Origin: Breviolum minutum Mf 1.05b.01
Lineage: Eukaryota > Sar > Dinophyceae > Suessiales > Symbiodiniaceae
Length of the DNA: 64,000 nt
NCBI GenBank assembly: GCA_000507305.1
Contig: DF239147.1
Location: 62,001 to 126,000 of the forward strand
Reading direction: 5' to 3'
Shown here: piece after piece, positions 10,240 to 20,837 of the stretch
Numbering within the stretch: position 1 is the first letter of the stretch
Layout of the letters: each line of letters starts with the position of its first letter
Translations under genes and position numbers: made by a program
Notes under the pieces: model-generated
Databases searched by the model: none
The model's input: the letters and a program-made list of their open reading frames with translations, nothing else
What the model was told of the DNA's origin: nothing

Positions 10240-12609
10240 ATGCAAAATAACCAACCAGCAGTTGGTAGGAACCTCCGTGCACAATCCACCAGTAAACGGA
10301 GTATACTGCGCACTATTCGACTTTTTTTTCTGCAAGGTTGGGCATGGTATCGAGGCAATTGTATTAACACTATTGGTTGTCTGGCTGCTTACTTCTCATG
10401 GACTGACATTGAGGCGATTCAACGCAAATTTGTTGCTAGAAGAACCTGGTTTTTTGAGAGGGATCGCCATTTTCACCTTAGAAGGCAAGATGGTCAAATA
10501 CACCTAGACAGACCGAGACAGCATTCAATGAAACAATGTTACGGCACACCTCGTAAAGTGCAAGTCCTTAAACTGGTCACCTATAATTGCCAATCACTGG
10601 CTCATGGCTGTTCGAGGCTTCAGGAATTAGCTGAGGATTTGTTTGCTGTGAATGCATCTGTGGCTGGATTTCAAGGGACAAGATGGAAAGCAGGCGAACC
10701 ACGCAGCGAATGGCCAATTCGAAGCCGAGTAGGCAAAACTCTATTTCATGTTTTTTCATGGGGTCGTCCTTCCAATAATACCATGCTTGGAGTGCAACTT
10801 CTTGTCTCTCATAGCTTACTGCTACACGCACATGTCCACACGCGGTTTGATCCTCCTCGGGGTTTGCATGGTCGTCTTGGTGGTGTTAGGCTTGTGAGTC
10901 GGGAGGCGGGCATGGAAATGGATGATTTGTTTATCAGCGCATATGCGCCACAGGAACGTGATGATGAGACCCGCCAGTTGTTTCACCAAACTGTGCTGGA
11001 AATGATTCACTCTGTTCCCAAACGCACACGTGTGTGGTTACTTGGCGATTTTAATGGACATGTTGGATTTGATGTGCAAAGTTTTGCCGCTGGATCTTAT
11101 AGGTGTCATGTTGCCACAAATCAGAATGGACTTGCACTTGTTCGAACATGTGAAGCTTCCGGTTTGTTACTTGCTAACACATATTGCGGAGGAGGTAACA
11201 CCTGGTGGGCCCCTGATGGCAAAACGAGTCATTGTATTGACTATGTTGCCATCCCACAGGAGCTTCGCACACGCATACATGCATGCAAGGTCAACAAAGT
11301 CCTTGGCAGGCGGTGGCAAATGTCGCCTGTCCGGGACCATTGGCCAGTCGAAGTTGAAGTTTTTGTCCCGCGACCGTGGGTCCTTTTGCGCAATTCTCAG
11401 CCACCAGTGCGTTGGAATAAACATGCACTACAGGTCGCTCTTGATGACCATTCTGTTGGCAATGCATTTTTGCGTGACTGCGAACAGGCAGCACTGCATG
11501 TCACACACTCGTTTGCAGCTGACATGAACCACAAAGCTCTTGAGGCTCATTGGATGAAGCTACAGTTGGCCTTGCATGACGTTGCTAAGTTGCATTTTGC
11601 AATGCGACCCCACCAAAAATCCGCGAAACTTTTGCCAACCACTTTTGATTTGCTTGACCGCCGCAGACATGCTCAACATGATTGGCTTGTTCACATGGAC
11701 ACTTGGTGCAACATGAGCTTGACACGGCCTCTACTTTGGTTTTTTGTCGCTTTCCGTTTGTTTGTGAATTTCTCTCGTCTTCAGCGAGCAGCCAAGCAGG
11801 CAGTAAAGAATGACGAAAAATCATGGTTTTCTTTTTTGGAATCTCGCTTGCAGAATGCTACAGATCATCATGATTTTCGTGAAGCTTGGTCCGTCTGCCG
11901 CCTGTTAGCTGGTCAGGGACCCAGCAAAGTGTGTGATAAGACTGTGCCTGCAGCTCGTGCCATCTCTCGCAGACAATGGCTGGAGCACTTTGCTTCTGTT
12001 TGGGGTGCTTGGTTGCATGACTCTGCTGTTGTTGAGCCACTGTGTTGGGGGGGTCTTCCGTTGACGCCTGTGCTTGTTGGAGATGCTGGCCGAGTTGCTC
12101 TTCTAAAGGCAGCAAAGGCACAAGCTAGATATCGTGCCACCCCTCAGGGTGCCTTGCCAGCTGAACTTTGGCAATTGGTCATGCAGAAACGGTGTGTAGG
12201 ACCTCGCTCATTCAATCTTGTCCCTGATTTGTGCATGAAAGCATTCGAGCAGTTCCAACTGAGAGGCTACAATCCGCAATGTTGGTGCGATGGGCAAGGG
12301 TGTCCCTTGCCAAAGCCAGGTGGAGCGTCTGGACCCGATGGACAACGCATCATCAACTTGCTAGACCCCGGTGGGAAAATGTTCTACAAAGCTCTTCTTG
12401 AGTTTGTTCCTGATGTGCCCGCCCCTTATCAATATGGCTATGCTCCACGACGCTCACGAAGAGAAGCAATTCTACAGGTAGAAGCTTGGCTGGACAGGCT
12501 GAGAGCCAACAAATTCAGCACTGCCACAACCTTGTTTGACCTTACTAAAGCCTTTGATACACTGGCCCTCAATGCATTGAAGAAGAAGTTACTAATTCCA
12601 ACATGCTGA
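10240..12609 (+). CDS. LINE polyprotein, endonuclease and N-terminal RT part
   Basis: 789 codons. Residues about 108-370 are an exonuclease-endonuclease-phosphatase fold that nicks target DNA: TYNCQSL (N116), LLGDFNGHVGF (D270, N272), CIDYVAI (D334) and RDHWP (D366, H367). At the usual metal-binding Glu of the QETRW-like motif the protein has FQGTRW (G146). Residues about 370-640 form a linker. The reverse transcriptase starts near residue 690 with GGASGPDGQRIINLLDPGGK, and motif A is LFDLTKAFDTL (D767, D773). The frame then ends at TGA 12607-12609 because of a frame change; the rest follows in another frame. The first 100 residues match nothing known to me, so the true start may be later, for example Met97. 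Confidence 0.85.
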   Translation: MQNNQPAVGRNLRAQSTSKRSILRTIRLFFLQGWAWYRGNCINTIGCLAAYFSWTDIEAIQRKFVARRTWFFERDRHFHLRRQDGQIHLDRPRQHSMKQCYGTPRKVQVLKLVTYNCQSLAHGCSRLQELAEDLFAVNASVAGFQGTRWKAGEPRSEWPIRSRVGKTLFHVFSWGRPSNNTMLGVQLLVSHSLLLHAHVHTRFDPPRGLHGRLGGVRLVSREAGMEMDDLFISAYAPQERDDETRQLFHQTVLEMIHSVPKRTRVWLLGDFNGHVGFDVQSFAAGSYRCHVATNQNGLALVRTCEASGLLLANTYCGGGNTWWAPDGKTSHCIDYVAIPQELRTRIHACKVNKVLGRRWQMSPVRDHWPVEVEVFVPRPWVLLRNSQPPVRWNKHALQVALDDHSVGNAFLRDCEQAALHVTHSFAADMNHKALEAHWMKLQLALHDVAKLHFAMRPHQKSAKLLPTTFDLLDRRRHAQHDWLVHMDTWCNMSLTRPLLWFFVAFRLFVNFSRLQRAAKQAVKNDEKSWFSFLESRLQNATDHHDFREAWSVCRLLAGQGPSKVCDKTVPAARAISRRQWLEHFASVWGAWLHDSAVVEPLCWGGLPLTPVLVGDAGRVALLKAAKAQARYRATPQGALPAELWQLVMQKRCVGPRSFNLVPDLCMKAFEQFQLRGYNPQCWCDGQGCPLPKPGGASGPDGQRIINLLDPGGKMFYKALLEFVPDVPAPYQYGYAPRRSRREAILQVEAWLDRLRANKFSTATTLFDLTKAFDTLALNALKKKLLIPTC

Positions 12610-13591
12610 CTCTGTTCGTGCCTTACTCCTTGATTTGCATCGCCGTCTTCGTATTGGCTTGACCCTTGTTGATGGAGACAAACTGATGTTGAAGCTTGAG
12701 TCTGGTGTTCTCCAAGGTGGTGGAACTGGACCTCGTCTTTTTCGCATGGCCTATGATTCTTGCATCGATTGTTGGCAGCATGAAACTCATGAGTTTGCAC
12801 AACCAGTTGAATACCTTGGTTGCCTTCACTCCGTTGGTGTTGCTGCATATGCTGATGACCTTGTTCGAATTGTCAGTGGGCGTAGCTTGGAGCATCTTGA
12901 GTCTGGTACAATAGCTTGCACTGAGTCTTTGGCAACTCTGTTGCACCGGCGGGGCCTTAAACTAAACGCCAAAAAAGGTGAAACACTCCTCTCCTTGAAA
13001 GGTGCTGGAGCATATGATGCCGCCCGGCGGGCCTTTAGTGGCACTTGGAAAGGCTACCCTCCCAAACAAGTTGTGAAATACCTAGGTGCACACATCCAAA
13101 GCAATGGCTCTCTGCAGTCCGAAGTTCGCAAACGTACTGCTTCGGCAAGACTTGGATTTGCAAAGTTTGCTCGCTTCTTCAAAAGAAGCACTGTGCCTTT
13201 CTCTCGCAAGGTGCTTGTATTTAAGGCTGTTGTGAATGGTGCTCTTTTGTCTGGCCTTGAAGTCCGCCCCCTGAGTCCCAGTGATTGCCAGTCCTTGGAG
13301 AANNNNNNNNNNNNNNNNNNNNNNNNNNNNNNNNNNNNNNNNNNNNNNNNNNNNCCACATTTTTCAATTCTTCATGACAAGATGGAAGGTTTGGCTGACA
13401 TGCAGAAGAGTGTGCAGCTTGCATTCGCCAAACCCATCAAAGATGGCAGAATCTTGCTCAAGATTCGTCCTCAAATGGTATATCAAAGTGAATGGAAAGA
13501 AGCTTTTGCTGTGCTGGATGGCCTAGAGTGCAGCGAGCGCAAGACTGTTGCTCCTCCGGGGGCCCTGGTTCGTGACCTGAGACGTCGCTAG
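12596..13591 (+). CDS. LINE polyprotein, C-terminal RT part in shifted frame
   Basis: Continues the reverse transcriptase one frame over. The frame opens at 12596 and carries VRALLLDLHRRLRIGL, motif B-like SGVLQGGGTGPRLF, and the catalytic YADD box (VAAYADDLVRIV, 12844-12858), then a thumb-like KLNAKKGETLL. A 52-N gap (13303-13354) removes about 17 codons, so the frame across it is not assured. It ends TAG at 13589-13591 after a basic LVRDLRRR. The break from the upstream frame is either a disabling mutation or an assembly indel. There is no in-frame start of its own at the domain border; ATG 12635 falls inside the domain. Confidence 0.8.
   Translation, partial: FQHADSVRALLLDLHRRLRIGLTLVDGDKLMLKLESGVLQGGGTGPRLFRMAYDSCIDCWQHETHEFAQPVEYLGCLHSVGVAAYADDLVRIVSGRSLEHLESGTIACTESLATLLHRRGLKLNAKKGETLLSLKGAGAYDAARRAFSGTWKGYPPKQVVKYLGAHIQSNGSLQSEVRKRTASARLGFAKFARFFKRSTVPFSRKVLVFKAVVNGALLSGLEVRPLSPSDCQSLEXXXXXXXXXXXXXXXXXXPHFSILHDKMEGLADMQKSVQLAFAKPIKDGRILLKIRPQMVYQSEWKEAFAVLDGLECSERKTVAPPGALVRDLRRR
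13303..13354. other. Assembly gap, 52 N
   Basis: Unresolved bases inside the C-terminal RT region. The gap length is probably arbitrary. Confidence 0.95.
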
Positions 13592-13690
13592 CTCTTTTTG
13601 ATTTTTGTTTTGACTTTGCAAAGCAAAGCAGTGCCCTTTTGAGGGATTCGCCCCTCAGGGTCAAACCCCCCTGTTTTTTTACATTTAGGG
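13592..13690 (+). repeat. LINE 3' tail with hairpin
   Basis: CCCTTTTGAGGG then CCCCTCAGGG and a C-run followed by T-run. The GAGGG/CCCTC arms can pair and may be the RT recognition structure. Confidence 0.45.
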
Positions 13691-13763
13691 GGTCGCAGGC
13701 ACCAAATAGATGTATTCAACATTTTGCTGAACCAATGTCGCGCCAACCTTTTTTATCTCAGGC

Positions 13764-14045
13764 GTGCGCGGTCAATACAAATTGATCGTGGAACACAACA
13801 GCGGTGTTCTTCTGTTTAAGCAGTTTGGACGAATCAACCGCTCATGTGGTCGCAAGCAAGCAAAAAAAAACTCCTTTGAGACAGGGGTGAACAAAAAATC
13901 GTCATCAGAAGTCTTTTGGAACCCAACATTTTGCGAAACGGAATATATGGAAGCTCCATGTCATCATCGATTTGACACGGTTCAGAATGGACACAACATT
14001 TCAATATGGAAGTTTGTGAGGTACTCTCATGGACCTGGAGAATGA
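13764..14045 (+). CDS. ORF of 93 codons, unknown product
   Basis: Begins MRGQYKLIVEHNSGVLLFKQ and has a Lys/Arg-rich centre and Cys/His-bearing segment (NPTFCETEYMEAPCHHRF). Protein-like along its full length. A minus-strand frame (13834-14148) competes but is less regular. It sits directly after the LINE, so it could belong to an adjacent host gene. Confidence 0.3.
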   Translation: MRGQYKLIVEHNSGVLLFKQFGRINRSCGRKQAKKNSFETGVNKKSSSEVFWNPTFCETEYMEAPCHHRFDTVQNGHNISIWKFVRYSHGPGE

Positions 14046-14127
14046 ATCCAGCAAACACATCGACCTGATTCCTGAAATCTCTCCAAATTTTCCTAGACCC
14101 GTGACTGGTCAACCAGCCAGTCCCCAA

Positions 14128-14240
14128 ACGTACCCCCCCAAGGCCCAAGAAATAAAGCCTGGCTTTATTAGAGGCTCATTAGCCATTGGTTTCCGTTTAT
14201 AAGGCCTTATTAAACTCTTATTTCATGCGGGGGGTACGTT
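14128..14240. repeat. Family J element, copy 1
   Basis: Perfect 12-bp ends AACGTACCCCCC / GGGGGGTACGTT. Inner arms AATAAAGCC and AAGGCCTTATTAA, with internal CCATTGGTTTCCG shared with 46.9 kb. Confidence 0.65.
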
Positions 14241-14245
14241 AGGGG

Positions 14246-14279
14246 GGGTTGGTTGGTTGGTTGGTTAGTTGGTTGGTTC
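14246..14279. repeat. (GGTT)n microsatellite
   Basis: Eight near-perfect GGTT units next to family J copy 1; a (CCAA)-like run follows on the other side. Confidence 0.8.
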
Positions 14280-14339
14280 GCCAACCATCGACCTCCCCAA
14301 CCCCCCCCTCCAAAAAAAAAGGGCCCGTCACCTGCTTGG

Positions 14340-14669
14340 ACCTTGGAGGTACATCTCCATGTGGCAAACATGGGCCAAGAAGTTTTTCACTTGACTCCTC
14401 GCTTCAGGAAAATCCATCCAAGAACAAAAACGACACAAAACCACCACCTTTTTTTTGGGGGGGGATGTTCACTGAGGGTTGGTAATCACTACGTATTCGT
14501 AAAGGGGAGTAAGGCTTCAGTGCACCAATTGTTCCAGATGCATCATCCCCAATCTCCAATTCCTCCTGTTTCATCAAAGGTGAATCCCCCTTATGAGTGG
14601 ACCAAAACTCCGTTCAACAAATACAGCACTGGCTTTCAAAAGACAGGTGCCAACCCAAAAAACGCTTAG
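14340..14669 (+). CDS. Candidate exon region, Pro/Lys-rich
   Basis: Part of a 138-codon plus frame whose first third is microsatellite-derived and probably not coding. The rest reads HQLFQMHHPQSPIPPVSSKV then PYEWTKTPFNKYSTGFQKTG and stops at 14669. Product unknown. Confidence 0.3.
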   Translation, partial: TLEVHLHVANMGQEVFHLTPRFRKIHPRTKTTQNHHLFFGGGCSLRVGNHYVFVKGSKASVHQLFQMHHPQSPIPPVSSKVNPPYEWTKTPFNKYSTGFQKTGANPKNA

Positions 14670-15744
14670 GTTGAAGGCTTGAATCTGAAGATCTTTGTAT
14701 GTTGCCAAATGTCTTCAATCTTTCTGTCCTCTTTTTATGACGTGTGAATTTGAGCTCCAAGCTTATTCAATTCTCGGGAAGTTACGGACATCCGTAGCGC
14801 ACATGTCAAATGAAGGACTCAGTGAGCTGATGATCTGACGATTCGACATAGATACCTTTCAAAAATGTCTCTTCGCTTTTTTTAAAATTACAGTAACCAG
14901 TGTGTTCCTTTTCATTGGCCTTTCAGAAGCCTTTTTGAATCAATTTTGATAGACAACATCCAACAACAATTCAACCAATTGCGTCCTGTAAACCACCAAG
15001 ATGAACAACGACAAGACCTGGGGGACTCTCAACTCCAACGAGGGGGGAAGTTTTAACAAAGAAAACTCTCACCGTCATTTCGTGGTCAATGCAAAGGAAT
15101 CCTTATAATTTGTAGCTTCAGAAACATCAAACTTCACCAGAAACAAACAGATTAAAAACCTAAGGCTATAGTATATATAACAGGACAAAAGGGTGTACTA
15201 CTAATGATGATAGACTTTTAAAAATACCGTATTTTTGAGTGGGAGTAGCTTTCAATAAGAAAATGAGTGGATTTGGACAAAATTATGCAAAAACTGGGAC
15301 ATATTATACATTCCTCACTACTTGAGGGGAATCCATGTAAGCACCCTCCCAGCAGTCACTTCCTGGGTTTTGAACCGATGATGAGGGATTTCCAGATTTG
15401 AAAAGGGCTGTTCACTTGTCAGGTGGTAGAAAAAAGCATCTCGACAAGTGAAATCAGTTTAAGGGTCTTTACATCTACCAACAACTTATCATATAGGTTA
15501 AAGGTTATCTAGCTACAAAAAGCCCAAGTTGATGTGATGTAGTTGGTGCGAATCGTGCCAACAGCTCTCATGGAACTTGTTTTTTGTATACGGATCATAG
15601 ATATGGATTTATACTGGTATATATATATATATATATATGAGACGACTAGGATTCCATGCACCCAAACGTACACAAATCAAATATCAATATACCTTTTTAA
15701 ACCGCGAAAAAAACCCAAATGAGACTCCAAGGAAAGTGAACCCG
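14670..15744. other. AT-rich spacer
   Basis: Only a (TA)n tract at 15613-15638 stands out; no coding island, no named element. Confidence 0.4.
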
Positions 15745-16041
15745 TTAACCCTCGCCCCCAAAAAAAGGTAGGTTATCAAGTTTTTTCCCTTGTCTTTTTA
15801 CCGTACCCTTGGAACTTTGCAACAAAGGCTGAGCTCCCATGACATCATCACCAGTGATTTCCACCGGTGCAGATGTAGATGGCCTCGTGTGTGTTTTTTC
15901 AGTAGTTTGTGCCCAAGTCCACTGCATGAAATCATTCAATAGACCGGAGAATATACCAGTGAAACACAAAAGTGTCTTTGCAGTAGTAGTCGTGTGTGAT
16001 TTGCCTGGTAGTTCTTGTGGCGGCAACAAAAAAGCTAACAT
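15745..16041 (-). CDS. ORF of 98 codons, strand uncertain
   Basis: The minus frame contains QTTEKTHTRPSTSAPVEITG then DDVMGAQPLLQSSKGTVKRQ, a plausible disordered segment. The plus frame 15839-16075 overlaps and is also open and Val/Ser-rich. I favour minus on composition only. Confidence 0.28.
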   Translation of the reverse strand: MLAFLLPPQELPGKSHTTTTAKTLLCFTGIFSGLLNDFMQWTWAQTTEKTHTRPSTSAPVEITGDDVMGAQPLLQSSKGTVKRQGKKLDNLPFFGGEG

Positions 16042-17061
16042 AAGCCAACAGTTTCAAAATCAATCGAAGAACTAACTGAGGTGGGACTTCTTCTGAAGGA
16101 ATGAAGGTGAATGTTTACACAAAAGATCTGGACCCGACCAACACCGAGTTCTCTCGATTCAACAATTGCCACCAAGCAAATGAATGCAAATGATCCGTCA
16201 TCCTCCGTGATCCTGTGGAAAAAAACCATCCATCTTGTAGAACTTTAAAACCTACAGGATGTAAGAAGTCACAAGTATTTCAGCTTTTCAAGTCCTTGAC
16301 TTCGCTTATTTTTTTGGAATATATATATATATAATATGGCATATACGAATATATGCAAATATACGTATAAATGCTACCCGACTTTTTTTTGGGGGTGCCA
16401 TATGTGTATAAATCTGTATATATATATGCATATTATTGCATATTCATGCAACCCTCACTATTTTGATATGCCTTCAACACATGTCTCAAAATCACGATGA
16501 AAACACACATAGGTCATGTGCCTGGTCTGGGAGGCAATAGAACGTTGCAGCAAACCATGAGCCTTCCAAGCTATGCCATTGGAGGTGAGTTTTGGGGATT
16601 TTGTCCAACAAATGTCAGGATTGAAGAGGGGTTCATGTCAGCTGGTATCAACACATCCATAGTATTACTGTAACTTGGGGATTCAATTCTCCATCTGTAA
16701 ACTCAGTACAACTCAGTCATGCTGTTCCTGGTCGCAAAGGGGCAAACGTGGACCAATTGCTAGAAAACGAACAATTATCAAGTGAACTCGGCCCGCATCG
16801 TAGCAATCCCCCCAAAAGTCGTGACATTTGACTGGTTGGGCAATGATGGGCTCCTTGTACTGGTTAGACGTTTTTTTAATAAAACTGGGTAGTATAATTA
16901 ACGGATATTAACAGTAATATAACCTTGTCTATCTCCTCGAAGTTGGAGGGTCTTGATCACTGTTCATCTTCCAATCCCCTTACGTTTCATGCTTGAATTG
17001 TTCGTCGGTTCGTTTCACAGGAAATACCTCCCACCAGAAACATGAAACATGGTCCTTTTGG
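16042..17061. other. AT-rich spacer with TA tracts
   Basis: (TA)n at 16320-16333 and 16418-16428. No supported exon or element. Confidence 0.35.
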
Positions 17062-17170
17062 CATCCATCTATGGTATTACCATATAATCTACCTACTACA
17101 TAATTTACCATTAAAAAAGACAACCATCCATGTAGGTCAATATACCGTTCCTCCCATCGATCCGTCATAG
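17062..17170. repeat. Family B element, diverged copy
   Basis: CATCCATCTATGGTATTACC left; CCATGTAGGTCAATATACCG and GATCCGTCATAGG right. The centre keeps TTTACCATTAAAAAA. Confidence 0.55.
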
Positions 17171-17197
17171 GTGGGATGATCCCGTAGCCTGAAGTTT

Positions 17198-17647
17198 GTG
17201 ATCCGGTATGCTTTCGGCACCACTCCCGAAAACCATGATGTGCCTTATCCACGCACTCAATCTTTTCATGGGGCCTTGGCGTTTAAATACATGAAACAAG
17301 CACATGTGTGCCGAATGAAAAGTTGGTTCATTAAAGAAACTGAACTATTAGACAGTATACAGGTATATCTACCCAGTTTTGAAGTTTCAACTATTGCCAT
17401 TTTCACTTCAAACATTTCAACAAACTCAGCTTGGGAGCACAGAAACTCAGAAAAACATGCAGTTTCTCGTTTGGGGTCCTCGGGTCTTGGTGACTTGAAT
17501 GGCATGACGATGTTGGCAAACGGCTATGGCATGCCAACATATGCGGACACGTCCAAGAAAGTGGCCTCTATTTTGAAGGGCCTGAATGCCGGTATGAAAA
17601 CAAAATGTCGTCATATGTCCTTGCACCTCTTTGGCGAACGGTCCTAG
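17198..17647 (+). CDS. ORF of 149 codons, unknown product
   Basis: Open frame between two family B elements. The second half is the most protein-like: LGDLNGMTMLANGYGMPTYA then DTSKKVASILKGLNAGMKTK, stop at 17647. The first half may include intron. No domain recognised. Confidence 0.35.
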   Translation: MIRYAFGTTPENHDVPYPRTQSFHGALAFKYMKQAHVCRMKSWFIKETELLDSIQVYLPSFEVSTIAIFTSNISTNSAWEHRNSEKHAVSRLGSSGLGDLNGMTMLANGYGMPTYADTSKKVASILKGLNAGMKTKCRHMSLHLFGERS

Positions 17648-17746
17648 TCATACCCACAATCTTCGGGGGGTGCACCCAGGGACCAAAAAAGTCAAACCAA
17701 GAACTCTTCAGCATGGAACACCGTGCAAAATGGCCAAGACATTCCA

Positions 17747-17846
17747 ACCCCATACCATCCATGTATGGTATATTTGCGTACATTTATCATAGAAATTGAC
17801 CAAATGTATGTAAATTGTAAATATACCATACGTGGATGGTTTGGGA
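17747..17846. repeat. Family B element
   Basis: CCCATACCATCCATGTATGG left, CCATACGTGGATGGTTTGGG right. Typical centre CATTTATCATAGAAATTGAC. One of the best preserved copies. Confidence 0.75.
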
Positions 17847-18003
17847 ACCAAATAAAGCAGGGACATGCAGAACACAGAGGAACACAAGTCGCAGTCACCA
17901 TCGAAGTACCTACGTTTTTCCATCACAAGTCATGCGCTTTTGCATCATAAAACAGCATCGAAGGCTGCTTTTACAAGATGATGAAAGCAGAAATTTGTAG
18001 AAG

Positions 18004-18109
18004 TTACCTCCCTGAAACAAACATAGCACCTAAAAGTTGACGGTTGGAATACTACTTTCCTCTTGGGATGGCCTGTTTTCAGTGGCTATGTCAGTTTCAG
18101 GCAGGATAA
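18004..18109. repeat. Family C element
   Basis: TTACCTCCCTGAAACAAACATAG left; CTATGTCAGTTTCAGGCAGG right. The centre CGGTTGGAATACTACTTTCC is in reverse orientation to other copies. Confidence 0.7.
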
Positions 18110-18345
18110 GTTCAGCATGTTTTCCCGGATGATTTCATGGAGCGCCCCATATACTGCCAATCACCAAATATCTTCACAGAACAAAATATGTTGAGGCAGT
18201 TTCACTCTTGAAAGAAAGGTCCAAACTTCAATAAAAACAACTGTCGTCCAAGGGTTCCAGGTATACAGAAAGAATCTATATATCTAAAGCTGTGATACAA
18301 ACAAATTTATATATCTTGCTTTGAGTCCAGCGCCAACCGACCAAG

Positions 18346-18472
18346 CTATTCAGGTTCCCCGGACGCGATTTTGCCTTCGAGCAATTCCAATTCATTCGCC
18401 GACTCGGAAACATCCTCGGAGTGGAGATTTGCCGAGTCATGCTGTCTTTTTTTGGAACCAAAGAGAGGTCGT
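18346..18472 (-). CDS. Candidate C-terminal exon
   Basis: Minus-strand island ending in TAG (18346-18348). It reads SKKRQHDSANLHSEDVSESA then NELELLEGKIASGEPE, an acidic helical tail after a basic patch. An in-frame TAA lies upstream near 18473. The GC-rich composition contrasts with its flanks. Function unknown. Confidence 0.5.
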
Positions 18473-19316
18473 TAGGAAAACGGGATAGCCCCTTCCAACA
18501 CGGGAAAATGCTTCCAACTTCTTGTGGTTGCTTTTTTTTGGGGGGGAAAAGGGGAACTATAGCAACTGTTTCTGAATAGATAACATTTCGCCGCCCAGTT
18601 ACATGTTTTCTTAGAAGCATGGTTGGGGATGTGTATATAAATATACATTTGATCCCCTTTGATCAATGGTGCGTGTTCCCAGGGTAGAATTTTACAAACC
18701 GAAGCGTTTATAATATGCCCCCCATAAGGTTATCATATTTGTGGAACCATGGGATTCCTGGGGCATACTATATGCATTCAACAACATGAGTGCAACAAAT
18801 GGCCTGGCAAACCCCCCAAAAAGGTGGCTATTTTTTACTGCAGATATGCTGGTTTTTCACCCTTATGAAACTGAATGTTCAAATTCCTGGTGCAGCTTTT
18901 CTGAAGTTAATGTTTATGTAGTTTTGTTTCAACATAATTTTTTCTAGCAATGTATCAAAAGAAACCCACAATCCCATTCCACTCCGTCAAAAAAAAAAAA
19001 CGTGATTTCCGGATTCATAGGAGTTTTCACACTCTTCATTCAACAAAGGATGGCGACAAAAAAATCAATGCAGGGGGCCCTTCTGACAAAAGCCTCAACT
19101 CTTTGAACCAAGATGACCTGGGAAAACTTCGACAACCATTCAATCTGAAGATCACTGCATTCAGCTGTTGATTTTGTAACAATCAACAATTTAGATTCCT
19201 AAGATATCCTAAGATAAACCAAAAATGATCTTATGACCTACACATTTCACCAATCTCCTTAAAATTCCTTTAATCTTCTAAGATTCTAATTTTCATGTTT
19301 CAAGGCCCACCTTCAC

Positions 19317-19391
19317 CGTGAAACCCATCATCTTCTCCATGCCAGGGATCCACGAAGCAAAGGCGGCCTTCAGCTCCAGGGATTGCCTTCA
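19317..19391 (-). CDS. Candidate internal exon with splice-like edges
   Basis: A 75-nt island bounded by ATTCCAG upstream and GTGAAG downstream on the minus strand. Translation KAIPGAEGRLCFVDPWHGED then DGFHG keeps one frame between the two sites. Product unknown. Confidence 0.45.
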
Positions 19392-20436
19392 CTGGAATGA
19401 TACACTGGACACAGCATATTCGTAATTGCTTATTTTGTTTGCAAGATATATACGATATATACGACTCATATGTATGTATATTCAAAAATATAAAGGTATA
19501 TATACGTATTTTATAGATAAATTTATACGTACATATATCCTGCACTAATCTACCTTTCTGTGAGGGTGCCATGCATTCTGACCCCAGGGTAAAAAGACAA
19601 ATGCAAGTCAGCAACAAGAACAAACACAAACTCACCGTGGATTTGTCAAGGTTGGGATAAGTAAATATAACTTCATTACCTGATTAGACTATAAGATACT
19701 GCCCTTGATGACGGTTCCTGGCTTCAAAAAAAAACGCACCAAGATTCTTGGATTCTAGAGTTGATGGACATCCAATACATCCCAAAAAACCCACCAGAAT
19801 TCCCAACCCTCGCAATGGTCGTGCTCCTTAGGTCAGACCGTTGTCCAATCAACAGCTACACACATCAACTCATCTTGGAGTAAACAGATGAAGTGAAAAT
19901 ATCCTGGCAAAAATCGTACCAACAAACATATACCAAAGGCATTGGTATATAGATTGATTTTTTTTCGCACAAAGACCTTCTCAAGCTTCTGGTTTACAAC
20001 AAGCCAAGGATATGTTCATCCCTATAGGATAGAAATTCATCAAACCATGTTTTTTTAGTAAACATGTTCCCCCAAACACCACTTTCTCAACCCATCTTTG
20101 TTGGGTCCTCATTTCCACCCCCAAAACCCACCTGGCCTTGAGGAGATCTTCCACTGAGCCATAAGACCTTCCAACAAAAATCAACGGCCCAACGGGTTTT
20201 GGAAATCTAGCCTTGGCTGCAAATACCCTCTAAAAAAAGGAAAACATACGGAAAAGGCACCAAACGTCAGTCAAAATTGGATCTCTTTTTTGTTTTGCAA
20301 ATTTTGGGCGGGTGGGATAGAAAAAATGTACTAAGACATTCAGAATTAAAAACAGAAACTTTAGTTCATAAACTTCTAAATCTACCTAGCATCTGTTCTT
20401 GCAGTATCTCTGTGATATTCACAAATCCAGGGTCGA

Positions 20437-20805
20437 TCAGAGGAGAAGAATGCCAAGTCGGCTTTCAGAACTGCACCAAAACTGTTGAATTACATGGGAT
20501 CCAGATATTGCCTTTCTGAATGGGATGCCATGTAATGCCAAACTTACAATGCCAATCTTGTTGAATTCATTTCGGGGATCCAAACTGTTGAATCTATTGC
20601 CAATTTTGTTGATGGAATGCCTAAAGTTGTTGTGAATAGTGAACACCAGCTTACTCCCACATTTGACCAGAGCTTTGCTACAAGACATTATCCAAGTTGA
20701 ACAAACGGACCCGTCGCGACTTTCTCCCAAAACAAATGGGCTTCCAACTGCCCAAGAGTGAAGACGACTGGTTGAATCAAATTTGGCGTTTTCGTTTCCA
20801 AGCAA
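20437..20805 (-). CDS. Weak ORF of 122 codons
   Basis: Partly protein-like (CSKALVKCGSKLVFTIHNNF). The 3' half looks like chance opening. No motif. Confidence 0.22.
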   Translation of the reverse strand: MLGNENAKFDSTSRLHSWAVGSPFVLGESRDGSVCSTWIMSCSKALVKCGSKLVFTIHNNFRHSINKIGNRFNSLDPRNEFNKIGIVSLALHGIPFRKAISGSHVIQQFWCSSESRLGILLL

Positions 20806-20837
20806 GAATCCCTTGCAAATTGGCGCTTCGGTGATTC

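Larger units (their letters stand above)
10240..13690 (+). mobile_element. Non-LTR retrotransposon (LINE), damaged
   Basis: One transcription unit with an apurinic-type endonuclease followed by a reverse transcriptase, in the order used by LINEs of the APE class. It has a GC-rich 3' tail and no flanking LTRs. A one-base frame change near 12.6 kb and an N gap interrupt it. The 5' end is not defined, and target-site duplications were not identified because both limits are uncertain. Confidence 0.85.

Noticed and set aside
10262-12140. Several ORFs overlapping the LINE on both strands
   Set aside because: Shadows of the 789-codon LINE frame, which alone carries catalytic motifs.
15613-15638. 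TATATA tracts as TATA-box promoters
   Set aside because: Simple TA microsatellites are frequent through the window and are not positioned near starts; dinoflagellates mostly lack canonical TATA boxes.
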